A stretch of DNA of 64,000 bases. It comes from Neisseria sp. MVDL19-042950. Its GTDB lineage: Bacteria > Pseudomonadota > Gammaproteobacteria > Burkholderiales > Neisseriaceae. Both the position numbers and the translations under genes were made by a program. The DNA lies in NCBI RefSeq assembly GCF_030504625.1, contig NZ_JAUKWH010000009.1:39307-103306 (forward strand), written 5' to 3'. The notes below the pieces were generated by a model. It was not told the DNA's origin. It searched no databases and was given only the letters and a program-made list of their open reading frames with translations. Below are positions 17,074 through 25,433 of this stretch, piece by piece. How positions within the stretch are numbered: the first letter of the stretch is position 1; each line of letters begins with the position of its first letter.

Positions 17074-17538
17074 TTACCTAACGGCTCCCAGTCTGAAATC
17101 GCTTACAATCTCTATTTTAGGAAGATAAAGTAAGTCATAAGTCGGCTTGTTTAATAAATCCGCCAAGGTAAACCCGTCGAGATAGTTTAAAAACGCTTTA
17201 ACTCCCCCTCCGATAATGCCGGCCAAACGGCAATTAGGGGCAATTAAACAATCGTTATTCGACCCCATACATTCCACCATCTGCATCGGTTCCAAATGGC
17301 GGACTACCGCCCCGATATTGATTTGATCCGCCGAGCAAGCGAGCTTCAAACCGCCGCCTTTGCCTCGCACGCTGTCTAAAAATCCGCCTTTTACCAAAGC
17401 GGTTACCACCTTCATCAAGTGGCTTTTAGATATACCGTAAGTATCGGCAATCGTGCCTATATTCACGAGTGCGTCATCATTGATGGCGGTATAAATGAGT
17501 ACACGTAATCCGTAATCCGTATGTTGAGTTAAATACAT
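17074..17538 (-). CDS. nsrR: NsrR-type Rrf2 family nitric-oxide sensor repressor
   Basis: A dimeric repressor whose [Fe-S] cluster reacts with NO, releasing detoxification genes. The winged-helix N-terminus reads MYLTQHTDYGLRVLIY, and the recognition region is YGISKSHLMKVVTALVKGGFLDSVRGKGGGL. The three cluster cysteines sit at about 90, 97 and 103 (ECMGSNNDCLIAPNC). Likeness to E. coli NsrR runs through the whole protein (RLAGIIGGGVKAFLNYLDGFTLADL). It diverges from a hemerythrin and nnrS, classic NsrR targets, across a gap with an 11-1-11 palindrome, which strengthens the call over IscR (Cys spacing also differs from IscR). Confidence 0.9.
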   Translation of the reverse strand: MYLTQHTDYGLRVLIYTAINDDALVNIGTIADTYGISKSHLMKVVTALVKGGFLDSVRGKGGGLKLACSADQINIGAVVRHLEPMQMVECMGSNNDCLIAPNCRLAGIIGGGVKAFLNYLDGFTLADLLNKPTYDLLYLPKIEIVSDFRLGAVR

Positions 17539-17626
17539 AATATCTCTATAAAATAATAAATAAAACTATTGTATCCGGCTTATTTTCGCCGCTATCGCTT
17601 TTGTTTGTTTGACTTTATCAGCAATT

Positions 17627-17649
17627 AACTTTCATAATATATGAAACTT
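17627..17649. promoter_or_regulatory. Putative NsrR operator
   Basis: AACTTTCATAA-T-ATATGAAACTT: an 11-1-11 near-palindrome (9 of 11 arm positions pair, the inner seven perfectly), the same geometry as known NsrR boxes (AAGATGCATTT-type). It lies 26 bp before the hemerythrin start and about 90 bp from nsrR, placed to control one or both. Confidence 0.6.
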
Positions 17650-17675
17650 ATAAAAGAAGCCAGCACAAATAAACC

Positions 17676-18041
17676 ATGAAACCATTGAAACGCCACCCCA
17701 GCCTAATCGAGCTCTCCCGCGAGCATCATCACGCCCTTGCTTTATGTTTGCGCATATTGAGAGATCCTGCTGCAGATCATCAAGCCGATATTGAATCCCA
17801 CATTCCCGTCTTATTAAAGCATTTTGAAGCCGAAGAAACTCAGTTTGCCCCGCATTGGTTTCAACTGAACGATGCTTTGCGCCGTCGTTTTGAAAACGAG
17901 CACGCTCAACTGCGCGCCATGATCCATGCCCCGCAATTTAACGATAAAGATTGGAACACGTCATTTGCACAAACGCTGCGCGAACATGCCCGATTTGAAG
18001 AACGCGAATTGTTCCCTGCCATTGAGCCTTTTTTAGACTGA
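17676..18041 (+). CDS. Hemerythrin-domain protein (121 aa)
   Basis: A small cytosolic four-helix protein expected to bind a diiron centre. The HHE pattern is visible: REHHHALALCLRIL, VLLKHFEAEETQFAPHW, NEHAQLRAMI and EHARFEERELFPAIEPFL. Its position directly behind an NsrR-like operator and ahead of nnrS points to nitric-oxide binding or Fe-S repair, as for YtfE/DnrN, but it is shorter than those and lacks their N-terminal domain. Role inferred from context. Confidence 0.82.
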   Translation: MKPLKRHPSLIELSREHHHALALCLRILRDPAADHQADIESHIPVLLKHFEAEETQFAPHWFQLNDALRRRFENEHAQLRAMIHAPQFNDKDWNTSFAQTLREHARFEERELFPAIEPFLD

Positions 18042-18115
18042 ACCGTATTCTGAACCGTATTGTTTTCAGACGGCCTGCCGACACTTAAATATTAAAAACA
18101 ACAAAGGAACCTCCA

Positions 18116-19270
18116 ATGAACTCGCTATTCAACCACCCCGTTTGGGCTATGGCTTTCCGCCCGTTCTACATACTGGCGGCACTTTTCGGAGCATTATCGG
18201 TTTTACTGTGGGGATTCGGCTATCAAGGCACAATCGATTTGCCCTCCTTCTACTGGCACGCGCATGAGATGATTTGGGGTTATTCAGGTGCGGTTGTGGT
18301 AGGTTTTCTGTTAACTGCCGTCGCCACTTGGACCGGCCAGCCTCCGACACGCGGCGGAGCGTTATTCGGACTGGCATTACTTTGGCTGCTGGCCCGTGCC
18401 GCCATGTACTTTCCTCACGGAGTATTACTCAGCGGTATCTTGGGAACGTTGTTTTTTTGGTATGCCGCAGTATGTATGGCCATACCGGTCATCAAAAGCC
18501 GCAATTCCCGTAACTATATCGCCGTTGTAGCACTATTTTTATTCGGGCTTACCCATGCCGTTTTCCATCTCTATCTTCATCCTTTTCAGGCGGCCTTAGT
18601 ATTAAACGGCTTATTGGCCGGTTTGATCATGGTAGCCGGATTCATCGGCTTAGTCGGTATGCGTATCATGCCGTTTTTTACCGCCAAGCGTTTAAGCATT
18701 CCGCAAGTGGCCAGCCCGCTGTGGGTGGCTCTGTCGGCCTTGGTTCTGCCGATGTTTGCCGCCATTCTGATGATGCTGCAAACCACCCTGCCTCTTGCCG
18801 CCTTATGCGCTGTTGCCGCAGGTGCCATCAATTGCGTGCAGTTGTTCCGCTGGTGGCATAAAAATGTTTTACGCGAACCGATGTTATGGGTTTTGTTTGC
18901 AGGTTATCTTTTTACCGCACTCGGGCTATTGGTTATGGGTATTGCCTATTGGCTGACAGAATATCTGAGCTTGGGTGTACACCTTATCGGTGTCGGCGGC
19001 ATCGGTTTATTGACTGTCGGCATGATGGCACGTAGCGCTCTCGGCCACACGGGACATCCGATTTATCCCGCTCCGAAGGGCATGCCGCTGGCTTTCTGGT
19101 TGATGGTTGCCGCTACTTTTGTACGCGTGCTAGCGGCTTTTACCGGCAGCACCGCTTATACGCACAGTATTCGTTTTTCAGCAGTTTTGTTTGCGCTTTC
19201 ATTACTGCTATACGCATGGCGTTATCTTCCATGGCTGCTTACCCCCCGTGCCGACGGCAAACCCGGTTAA
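18116..19270 (+). CDS. nnrS: NnrS family membrane heme-copper protein
   Basis: A polytopic inner-membrane protein (384 aa, about 12 hydrophobic segments) linked to protection from nitrosative stress. NnrS marks are present: [18 protein letters not shown] at the start, [46 protein letters not shown] and [25 protein letters not shown]. The conserved His residues in the second and last motifs are the likely metal ligands. It begins 74 bp after the hemerythrin gene with AAAGGAACC as ribosome site, and is probably co-transcribed. Ends at a hairpin at 19295. Confidence 0.93.
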   Translation: MNSLFNHPVWAMAFRPFYILAALFGALSVLLWGFGYQGTIDLPSFYWHAHEMIWGYSGAVVVGFLLTAVATWTGQPPTRGGALFGLALLWLLARAAMYFPHGVLLSGILGTLFFWYAAVCMAIPVIKSRNSRNYIAVVALFLFGLTHAVFHLYLHPFQAALVLNGLLAGLIMVAGFIGLVGMRIMPFFTAKRLSIPQVASPLWVALSALVLPMFAAILMMLQTTLPLAALCAVAAGAINCVQLFRWWHKNVLREPMLWVLFAGYLFTALGLLVMGIAYWLTEYLSLGVHLIGVGGIGLLTVGMMARSALGHTGHPIYPAPKGMPLAFWLMVAATFVRVLAAFTGSTAYTHSIRFSAVLFALSLLLYAWRYLPWLLTPRADGKPG

Positions 19271-19294
19271 TCAAGCCATTATATATATCTTGAA

Positions 19295-19332
19295 AGCAAG
19301 CAGGCCGTCTGAACCTTTTCAGACGGCTTGCT
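19295..19332 (+). terminator. DUS-pair terminator after nnrS
   Basis: Stem of AGCAAG plus CCGTCTGAA with a 4-nt bulge in the left arm, 24 bp past the nnrS stop. Confidence 0.7.
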
Positions 19333-19394
19333 TATGCTTAAACTATTACCTCGGCTTTTCAAATCACTCCATCCATAAATCACAAGGAAGCAAT

Positions 19395-20438
19395 ATGTCA
19401 AACCGCATCAAAGTCGGCATTGTCGGTGCCACCGGTTATACCGGAGTAGAGTTATTGCGTTTATTGTCTGCACATCCCCATGTAGAAGTTACGGCAGTTA
19501 CCAGCCGTAGCGAAGCAGGCATAACCGTTGCCGATTATTTCCCCAGTCTACGCGGCGTTTATGACTTGGTTTTCCAAACGCCAAACGATGCACTCTTGGA
19601 TAAATGTGATCTTGTCTTCTTCGCCACTCCGAACGGCGTAGCCATGAAAGAAGCGCCTGCTCTTCTTGCTAAAGGCATTCGTGTAATCGACCTTTCGGCG
19701 GACTACCGTATTCAAGACATCCCCACTTGGGAAAAGTGGTATGGCATGACCCACGCCAGCCCCGAAACAGTTGCAGAAGCGGTTTACGGACTGAGCGAGA
19801 TGAACCGCGCAACCTTAGCTCAGGCCAAACTGGTAGCCAATCCCGGATGCTACCCCACTTGCGTTACCCTTGCCATGCTTCCTTTGTTGAAATCAGGCCG
19901 TCTGAAAGAAAATATGCCTTTGATTGCCGACTGCAAATCGGGCGTTTCCGGTGCGGGACGCAAAGCCAACGTCGGAACCTTATTTTGCGAAGCTGGTGAT
20001 AACTTCAAAGCTTACGGCGTATCCGGCCATCGCCATCTGCCTGAAATCAAGCAAACCATCAACCGGCTACAACGCAATATCGCCGAGGGTTTTGTGTTCG
20101 TTCCCCATCTAACCCCCATGATCCGCGGCATGCATGCCACCCTTTACCTGCATTTGCAAGACGGCACCGATCCACATCGTATTTTGGCAGACTTCTATCA
20201 AAACAGCCCCTTTGTCGATGTTATGCCCGAAGGCAGTTCACCAGAAACACGCAGCGTACGGGGTGCCAATCTTTGTCGTATCAGCGTTCAAAAAGCCCCC
20301 CAACACGATATTTGGATTGTATTGTCAGTTATCGACAATCTGGTTAAAGGAGCGGCGGGCCAAGCCGTTCAAAATATGAATATTATGTTTGGCTTTAATG
20401 AGGATACCGGTTTGCAAATTACTCCGTTGCTCCCTTGA
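19395..20438 (+). CDS. argC: N-acetyl-gamma-glutamyl-phosphate reductase
   Basis: Third step of arginine synthesis: NADPH-dependent reduction of N-acetylglutamyl phosphate. Rossmann motif [18 protein letters not shown] is followed by the active-site signature [10 protein letters not shown] with the catalytic Cys, [12 protein letters not shown], and HRHLPEIKQ with the catalytic His. The track start at 19191 would overlap nnrS. ATG at 19395 with AAGGAAG 4 bp upstream gives 347 aa, the standard size. No other arg gene adjoins. Confidence 0.97.
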   Translation: MSNRIKVGIVGATGYTGVELLRLLSAHPHVEVTAVTSRSEAGITVADYFPSLRGVYDLVFQTPNDALLDKCDLVFFATPNGVAMKEAPALLAKGIRVIDLSADYRIQDIPTWEKWYGMTHASPETVAEAVYGLSEMNRATLAQAKLVANPGCYPTCVTLAMLPLLKSGRLKENMPLIADCKSGVSGAGRKANVGTLFCEAGDNFKAYGVSGHRHLPEIKQTINRLQRNIAEGFVFVPHLTPMIRGMHATLYLHLQDGTDPHRILADFYQNSPFVDVMPEGSSPETRSVRGANLCRISVQKAPQHDIWIVLSVIDNLVKGAAGQAVQNMNIMFGFNEDTGLQITPLLP

Positions 20439-20517
20439 AGCATTTTAAATTTCTACCATAACCATATTTGAATTTACGTATCTTTAAAATATACCCATTA
20501 GCAATGTAATTCTGTTT

Positions 20518-20548
20518 AGGCCGTCTGAAACTCCTTTTCAGACGGCCT
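20518..20548. terminator. DUS-pair terminator between argC and the small secreted protein
   Basis: Perfect 13-bp stem. The genes on either side converge, so it can serve both strands. It ends 4 bp from the stop of the minus-strand gene. Confidence 0.85.
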
Positions 20549-20552
20549 CTCC

Positions 20553-20828
20553 TTATTCATACACAACACCGTCAATTAAATCTTCACTCGCCAATCCGCC
20601 ATACGATTGCTCCCAAGCGGATGCAGCTTCCGCCATATCACATTGGTGCGCATAAGATTTCTGCTTTGCATTCATACTGCCCAGCTGTAAAACATTCAGC
20701 TTATTACAACCCAATTCAGATAAAGGCATTTCCGCAGATTGAGCTTCGGAGCGGCTAAAAAGAAATACTGCCAACATCACCGTCAACATACCAACCAACG
20801 CCCAATTATTCCATTTATTACGCTTCAT
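20553..20828 (-). CDS. Small membrane-anchored or secreted protein, divergent from an S24 repressor
   Basis: About 91 aa from MKRNKWNN. The second of two adjacent ATGs is chosen because AAGGAG sits 6 bp before it. A hydrophobic segment (WALVGMLTVMLAVFLFS, residues about 9-25) is followed by a short polar domain with two Cys (GCNKL, HQCDM) that could form a periplasmic disulfide. No family recognised. It is transcribed away from the LexA-like gene at 21129. In N. gonorrhoeae the LexA homologue NG1427 is reported to control a neighbouring small Neisseria-specific membrane protein; this may be the equivalent, an inference from layout only. Confidence 0.65.
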   Translation of the reverse strand: MKRNKWNNWALVGMLTVMLAVFLFSRSEAQSAEMPLSELGCNKLNVLQLGSMNAKQKSYAHQCDMAEAASAWEQSYGGLASEDLIDGVVYE

Positions 20829-21128
20829 CATTTGCTCCTTATACATCCAAATCAAACGCACTACTAAACTTTTACTTACTTAATTTATAAATTCGGCTCC
20901 CAAAATAAAGTAAAATTTTAATCCTACCCAAAATTATAAAAATACTCTTAGAAAAAACGATTCAATTCAGACAAATTAAAATTCAAAAGAATATTACTAA
21001 TATAAAATTAAAATTGCAATACTTTTCCTTATTATTTTTTATATTTTTCTTACTTTTTTATCAAAAATAAAGTAAAATATAAAAAATCTCAGGGCATGTA
21101 TACAAAAACACCTGATTAGAAGGAATAA
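20829..21128. promoter_or_regulatory. AT-rich divergent control region with a repeated 15-mer
   Basis: The 300-bp gap between the small membrane protein and the S24 repressor contains AAAATAAAGTAAAAT twice, at 20902-20916 and 21064-21078. One copy is about 75 bp from the left gene and the other about 50 bp from the right. Each has TTACTTT-type inverted partners nearby (20869; about 21052). This is the pattern expected of operators for an autoregulated repressor. Confidence 0.45.
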
Positions 21129-21821
21129 ATGATGGATACCTTTAAAGACAGATTGGTTTTTCTTTGGAAAAACGAAGCCAAACAAGCCAAAATCGCAGCC
21201 GACATTGATATGACCATCGCAGGTTTCAGCCGCATTTGGAATGAAGGTGGCTTACCGAAAGCTGAAACTCTAAAAAAAATCAAACAACTAAAAGGATGTA
21301 GCATAGACTGGTTGCTTACAGGCGAAGGCGAACCGTTTCCGGACGCACAAACTCCCTCCAACACTACCGCTCAAGACACTTTAGGTAATCCGGTTGATAT
21401 CGACGAGTTCATATTCGTCCCCCGTTACGATATTCAAGCGGCAGCTGGTCACGGGCAGTTGGTAGGCGATGAAACTCCTGTATTTACTATGGCATTTCGC
21501 CGCTACTGGATAGAAAACTATATTACCCGCGACACTAAAAACCTGTCCGTTATCTCGGTAAAAGGGGATTCGATGGAAGGAGTATTGAATGACGGCGATT
21601 CTATCTTGATAAACCATGGAGAAACCACACCGCGAGACGGGCTATATGTATTGCGCCTAAACGAAAACCTGCTAGTCAAACGCTTGCAGTTAATGCCGGG
21701 AGGAATAGTGAATGTTATATCTGCAAACGAGGCCTATCCTACCTTTGAGATTAATTTAAACAAAATGACGGATGATGTTGCCATTATCGGCAGAGTGGAA
21801 TGGTTTGGCCGCAATATTTAA
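21129..21821 (+). CDS. LexA-like S24 family repressor
   Basis: A 230-aa transcription factor with an N-terminal helix-turn-helix region (KIAADIDMTIAGFSRIWNEGG, LPKAETLKKIKQLKG) and a C-terminal self-cleaving S24 domain. Catalytic Ser is at about 148 (SVKGDSMEGVLNDGD) and Lys at about 184 (LLVKRL), with an Ala-Gly cleavage site near 106-107 (QAAAGHG). It resembles phage CI-type repressors. No phage genes flank it, and gonococcus has a chromosomal regulator of this type (NG1427) with recN as a target, so a cellular damage- or oxidation-response role is plausible. ATG ATG preceded by AGGA. Confidence 0.88.
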   Translation: MMDTFKDRLVFLWKNEAKQAKIAADIDMTIAGFSRIWNEGGLPKAETLKKIKQLKGCSIDWLLTGEGEPFPDAQTPSNTTAQDTLGNPVDIDEFIFVPRYDIQAAAGHGQLVGDETPVFTMAFRRYWIENYITRDTKNLSVISVKGDSMEGVLNDGDSILINHGETTPRDGLYVLRLNENLLVKRLQLMPGGIVNVISANEAYPTFEINLNKMTDDVAIIGRVEWFGRNI

Positions 21822-21932
21822 ATACGATATAACTCAATTAGCTATTGAAATTTCCCTCTGCACCTCAACTTGCTTAAGTAATGCGTTTGCGCGACAATAC
21901 ACTCATATATTTAAATATAAAGGAATCACATC

Positions 21933-22271
21933 ATGTCAGACGAAAACCCTATTATCTTTACCGAGAGCTGCTGTGCAAAAGTAGCTGATTTAATTGCTGA
22001 AGAAAATAACCCCGATTTAAAACTCCGTGTATTTGTAAACGGGGGCGGCTGTTCGGGATTTCAATACGGCTTCACTTTCGATGAAATCAAAAATGATGAT
22101 GATTTTGAAATTGAAAAAAACGGTTTAACCTTTTTAGTAGATCCTATGAGTTACCAATACTTAGTAGGAGCCGAAATTGATTATACCGAAAGCCTGCAAG
22201 GTTCCCAATTTGTGATCCGCAATCCCAATGCCACTACAACTTGCGGCTGCGGTTCTTCTTTTTCAGTTTAA
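21933..22271 (+). CDS. erpA: Iron-sulfur cluster insertion protein ErpA
   Basis: A-type carrier that delivers Fe-S clusters to apoproteins. 112 aa with the three conserved cysteines at 40 ([12 protein letters not shown]), 104 and 106 ([12 protein letters not shown]). The C-terminal GCGSSFSV is characteristic of ErpA/IscA. The absence of other isc genes nearby and the [17 protein letters not shown] form favour ErpA. Preceded by AAAGGAATCACATC. Confidence 0.94.
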   Translation: MSDENPIIFTESCCAKVADLIAEENNPDLKLRVFVNGGGCSGFQYGFTFDEIKNDDDFEIEKNGLTFLVDPMSYQYLVGAEIDYTESLQGSQFVIRNPNATTTCGCGSSFSV

Positions 22272-22287
22272 CTGCAAAGTGGATTTT

Positions 22288-22314
22288 AAAAGCCGCCAAT
22301 AATCGGCGGCTTTT
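22288..22314 (+). terminator. Intrinsic terminator after erpA
   Basis: AAAAGCCGCC-AATAATC-GGCGGCTTTT, followed by a T-rich tail. One of the few terminators here not built from uptake sequences. Confidence 0.9.
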
Positions 22315-22748
22315 ATGATATTTGATGAAAAAATATTTTAGCTTTTTATCTGCATAGGGAATCTGAAGCTTTCAAACAACAAAACATAAATACTGCTTAA
22401 AATAAGCATTCAATGTATCATATTTAAAATATCTCCCTATAAATTAGACAGCGTAACTTACAATTTATTCCTTTATTACCAAGCTATTTAAGAATAAAAT
22501 ATACCAAACAACTTTAGTTATTTAGTATATTTTAATATATTTTTTAATTAAATAACAAATATATAATTCAACAATCTTAAATTATAACCGTTTATTTAGA
22601 TATATCCCCTTTGATATTCATTCCCTCATAAAATAGTTACATTTTATAAGAAAGAAACAATCGAGCCTAAATTGCAATTAAGCTGTCTAAATGACCACCA
22701 ATAAAAAATATGCAATTTCATAAGGCTTTAATTTTTAATGGAAAAATT
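22315..22748. other. 434-bp very AT-rich intergenic region
   Basis: Between erpA and the next gene, composed almost entirely of A/T with short runs such as TTTAGTATATTTTAATATATTTTTT. I see no ORF, tRNA or uptake sequence. It contrasts with typical gaps in this window and presumably carries the promoter of the downstream gene. Confidence 0.5.
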
Positions 22749-23417
22749 ATGAACAAGCCAGAAAGCTTTTACGATGTATATGTTTCTTACCCTCCTGGTG
22801 TTGATCATGAAAGAATTAACGCCTGTCTTCGTGATAACTTACCTGAAAATGAAGCCAATGACTTAATCCAAGCATTGTCAGAGCGCCCTCAAGCTATTAT
22901 TGCTGAATACTGTACAAATGACGAACGCGAAAATGCACGCCATTATTTCAGTTTTTTAGGACTTGACGTTATCGTACGCCGCTCGATGGAACTTGCTCCA
23001 GACAGAGTTGCTGAAGAAGAAGGTAAAACTCAAACATTTGAACAGTGCCCTGTCTGTAATACCATCATTGACGGCCCCGAAGTTACAGATTATCCGACCT
23101 GCCGTTTACACTTCCCGTCGGCGACTGAAATTCTAATACAGCGTAAGCGTATTGAATGGGAAGAAAAAGTGGCTTTCGAACATAAAAAACAGCAAGAAAT
23201 TGCACACAAACTATTACTGGAGAAACAGGAAGAAGAAAAACGTCTGCGCAAACAAATACGTGCAGAATTAGAGGAAAAACTCCAAAAAGAGTTAGGCAAA
23301 CCCAACTGGCGTTTCCTATTCAAAGGAAAAAATGCTGCTGTTGCCGGTATTGTGATTTTCGTCATCGTTATTATTTTAGTTGCAGCCGGTTACTTTACTG
23401 CCCATTTTATTCGATAA
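22749..23417 (+). CDS. Unknown membrane protein with Cys-motif, coiled coil and C-terminal anchor
   Basis: Not recognised. From MNKPESFYDVYV it is 222 aa. Residues 1-90 look globular (YVSYPPGVDHERINACLRDNL, RPQAIIAEYC). A possible zinc-binding cluster follows (QCPVCNTIIDG, then YPTCRLHF). Next is a highly charged helix of about 60 residues rich in E, K, R and Q (EKVAFEHKKQQEIAHKLLLEKQEEEKRLRKQ), probably a coiled coil. It ends in one transmembrane helix (AVAGIVIFVIVIILVAAGYFTAHFI). A tail-anchored topology with a cytosolic body is likely. Start at 22749 is preferred over 22710 because the conserved-looking domain begins there; neither has a strong ribosome site. AT-rich leader. Confidence 0.7.
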   Translation: MNKPESFYDVYVSYPPGVDHERINACLRDNLPENEANDLIQALSERPQAIIAEYCTNDERENARHYFSFLGLDVIVRRSMELAPDRVAEEEGKTQTFEQCPVCNTIIDGPEVTDYPTCRLHFPSATEILIQRKRIEWEEKVAFEHKKQQEIAHKLLLEKQEEEKRLRKQIRAELEEKLQKELGKPNWRFLFKGKNAAVAGIVIFVIVIILVAAGYFTAHFIR

Positions 23418-23469
23418 ATATTGGATATATGATTTATAAGTATTTAAATCATTAACAAGACCCTTAGAA

Positions 23470-24490
23470 TTCGAATTTCAAGTGCAACACTCAGACAGGA
23501 GTGGTTGAAACAGATTTAAGAATAAAACACTTGGTGTTTCATAGCCAAGTGTTTTTCTTGGCCGGTGGTTTTTAGTTCGTCTTGAACCTTACGTATTTGC
23601 TGATGACTGATGTTGCGGAAATTGGTTTGTTTGAGGAAATATTGGCGAATGAGCCCCGTTAGTGTTTTTACTCAGCCCCTTCTCCCAAGAATGGCAGGGG
23701 CGGCAAAAATAGGTTTCCACCTCCAATGCTTGGGCTATTTGGGTGTGTAGGTAGGATTTTTTGCCGTTGTCCATATAAGGGTGTATACCCTGTCTTAATG
23801 CGCCTTTAATACCCTGATAACTGCGCGGGCGGGGCCTTGGGCTTTGAAGCTCTTCAATTTGCAGATGATGGTGTAGCGGGTAAACCGTTCAACCAAGGTC
23901 AATAATGCGCTTTTCTGATCTTTGCCAACGATGATGTCGGCTTTCCAATTGCCGATGCGGGATTTTGGTCAACGATTGCGGGTCGTTCTTCTATGCCGAC
24001 GCGGTCGTCGGGTATCTTTCCTCTGGTTCATGTACTGCCGTACTTTTTACGGTAGGGTTTGCTGTTGATTCTGAAATGCCGCCACAAAGTGCCGCAGTTG
24101 TTTTTGTCTTAATACAGGTAGTGGTAGACAGTGCTTGATGGAACTTGATGTGGTGGTGTTTGCGGAGATAGGCGAACACCTGATCAGGGCTGAGTTTGCG
24201 GTGGATGAAGGTGTCGATGTGTTGAATCAACTAGGAATGGAGCTGTTTGCGCTGTTTGTTTTAGCGGCTTTGCTGTTGGGCTTTTTCGGCGTTGTATTGC
24301 TGTTGCTGGGGGCAATACTGCCTGATTTCGCGGCTGATGGTGCGTTTGTGGCGGTTAAGCTATTTGATGATTTCGGTGATAGTTTGGTGGCGGTATAGGT
24401 ATTGGATGTAGTATCGTTCTTCTTAGGTCAGTTGTGTGTAGCTCATGGCAATCTTTCCTGTCAGGAAAGGCCAGTATGCCATCGCATGCC
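23470..24490 (-). mobile_element. Decayed IS30-family (IS1655-like) insertion sequence
   Basis: The whole gap carries an IS30-type transposase relic on the minus strand. Left boundary is taken at TTTCAAGTGCAACACT, which I recall from Neisseria IS1655 ends; the right end is near the CTTTCCTG-T-CAGGAAAG palindrome at 24453. Boundaries are approximate and no target duplication could be confirmed. Confidence 0.7.
23516..24446 (-). pseudogene. IS30-family transposase pseudogene
   Basis: Read on the minus strand from ATG at 24446: MSYTQLT-stop-EERYYIQYLYRHQTITEIIK-stop-LNRHKRTISREIRQ, the typical IS30 helix-turn-helix start. Fragments then continue in shifted frames (SPDQVFAYLRKH, RVGIEERPAIVDQ, VETYFCRPCHSWEKG, LIRQYFLKQTNF, QIRKVQDELK), ending at 23516. 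At least three in-frame stops and several frameshifts make it non-functional. The catalytic DDE residues cannot all be placed. Confidence 0.85.
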
Positions 24491-24531
24491 CTTTTTCCGT
24501 TATGGAAATGCACTTCAAATCCGAATCCGCT

Positions 24532-24560
24532 GCCGTCTGAACTTTTAATTTCAGACGGCC
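24532..24560 (-). terminator. DUS-pair terminator after the HAD phosphatase
   Basis: GCCGTCTGAA and its complement with an 8-nt loop (CTTTTAAT), 15 bp past the stop. Confidence 0.75.
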
Positions 24561-24574
24561 TTATGAATTTTATC

Positions 24575-25372
24575 TTAACTAATGATGCCTAAAGCCTTCA
24601 AACCGTTCAATACACCGTCTTCTTCGACACTCGGGCAAATAAAATCTGCAATTGCTTTCAAATCGGGATGCCCATTGTCCATTACTACACTAAAGCCTAC
24701 ACTTTCCATCATCTCGATATCATTCAAGCCGTCTCCGAATGCCATAACGTCTTTCATGCCTATGCCCAATTCGGCAACAGCAGTACGAATGCCTCGTGCC
24801 TTTGAACCTTCACTATCAAGCACATCGACTGCTGTTTCATGCCAACGCACGGTTTTATAACCATGCTTCGCCACTTCCGATCCCACTTCTTTCTCTTGCT
24901 CGGCCGTATAAAACCCTAATATCTGATAAACCTCATTATTACGGAAAAAATTCTTATTCACGATGTACTCAGGAAGGATATATTGCATCGCTTCTTTTAC
25001 TACCAACTCAGACCCAGATGCTGCAATTTTTTCATCTGATACAAAAGCATAAGGAATCTGTTTTTCATCAAAACATGCACATATCTGCTCTACTTTTCTA
25101 CTATCCATCGGATGTTTTTTCAATATTTCTCCATGATAGCGGATTAACTGCCCATTAATCGTTACCAATAAATCCATGCCCGCTTCTTCGACAACCTTAC
25201 GTACTTTACTGGGAACTGCCACAAACGGCCGGCCGGTAGCGATTGCTGTCAAAATACCTCGGTTTTTTAAAGCTTTCATGGCTTCCAATACCGATGGGCG
25301 CAAAGTATCAGTGTATTTGCGATAAAGCGTATCATCGATATCGAAAAACACAATTTTCGGATTTTTCATCAT
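24575..25372 (-). CDS. Cof-type HAD-IIB hydrolase (sugar phosphatase-like)
   Basis: A 265-aa phosphatase with HAD motifs FFDIDDTLYRK at the N-terminus, TAIATGRPF (motif II region), KARGIRTAVAELGIG (motif III Lys) and the C-terminal AFGDGLNDIEMMESVGFSVVM. The large alpha/beta cap between motifs II and III places it in subclass IIB (YidA/Cof group), which acts on sugar phosphates or small phosphorylated metabolites. The exact substrate cannot be read from sequence. Adjacent ATG ATG preceded by AAGAGAAA. Confidence 0.88.
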   Translation of the reverse strand: MMKNPKIVFFDIDDTLYRKYTDTLRPSVLEAMKALKNRGILTAIATGRPFVAVPSKVRKVVEEAGMDLLVTINGQLIRYHGEILKKHPMDSRKVEQICACFDEKQIPYAFVSDEKIAASGSELVVKEAMQYILPEYIVNKNFFRNNEVYQILGFYTAEQEKEVGSEVAKHGYKTVRWHETAVDVLDSEGSKARGIRTAVAELGIGMKDVMAFGDGLNDIEMMESVGFSVVMDNGHPDLKAIADFICPSVEEDGVLNGLKALGIIS

Positions 25373-25433
25373 TTTCTCTTAATAAGGTTTAATAAAAAAA
25401 ATTGATTTGTTATACCCAGGCCGTCTGAAAAAA

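Noticed and set aside
21129-21821. Prophage region around the S24 repressor
   Set aside because: Neighbours are argC, erpA and small unknown genes; no integrase, cro, replication or structural phage genes are present.
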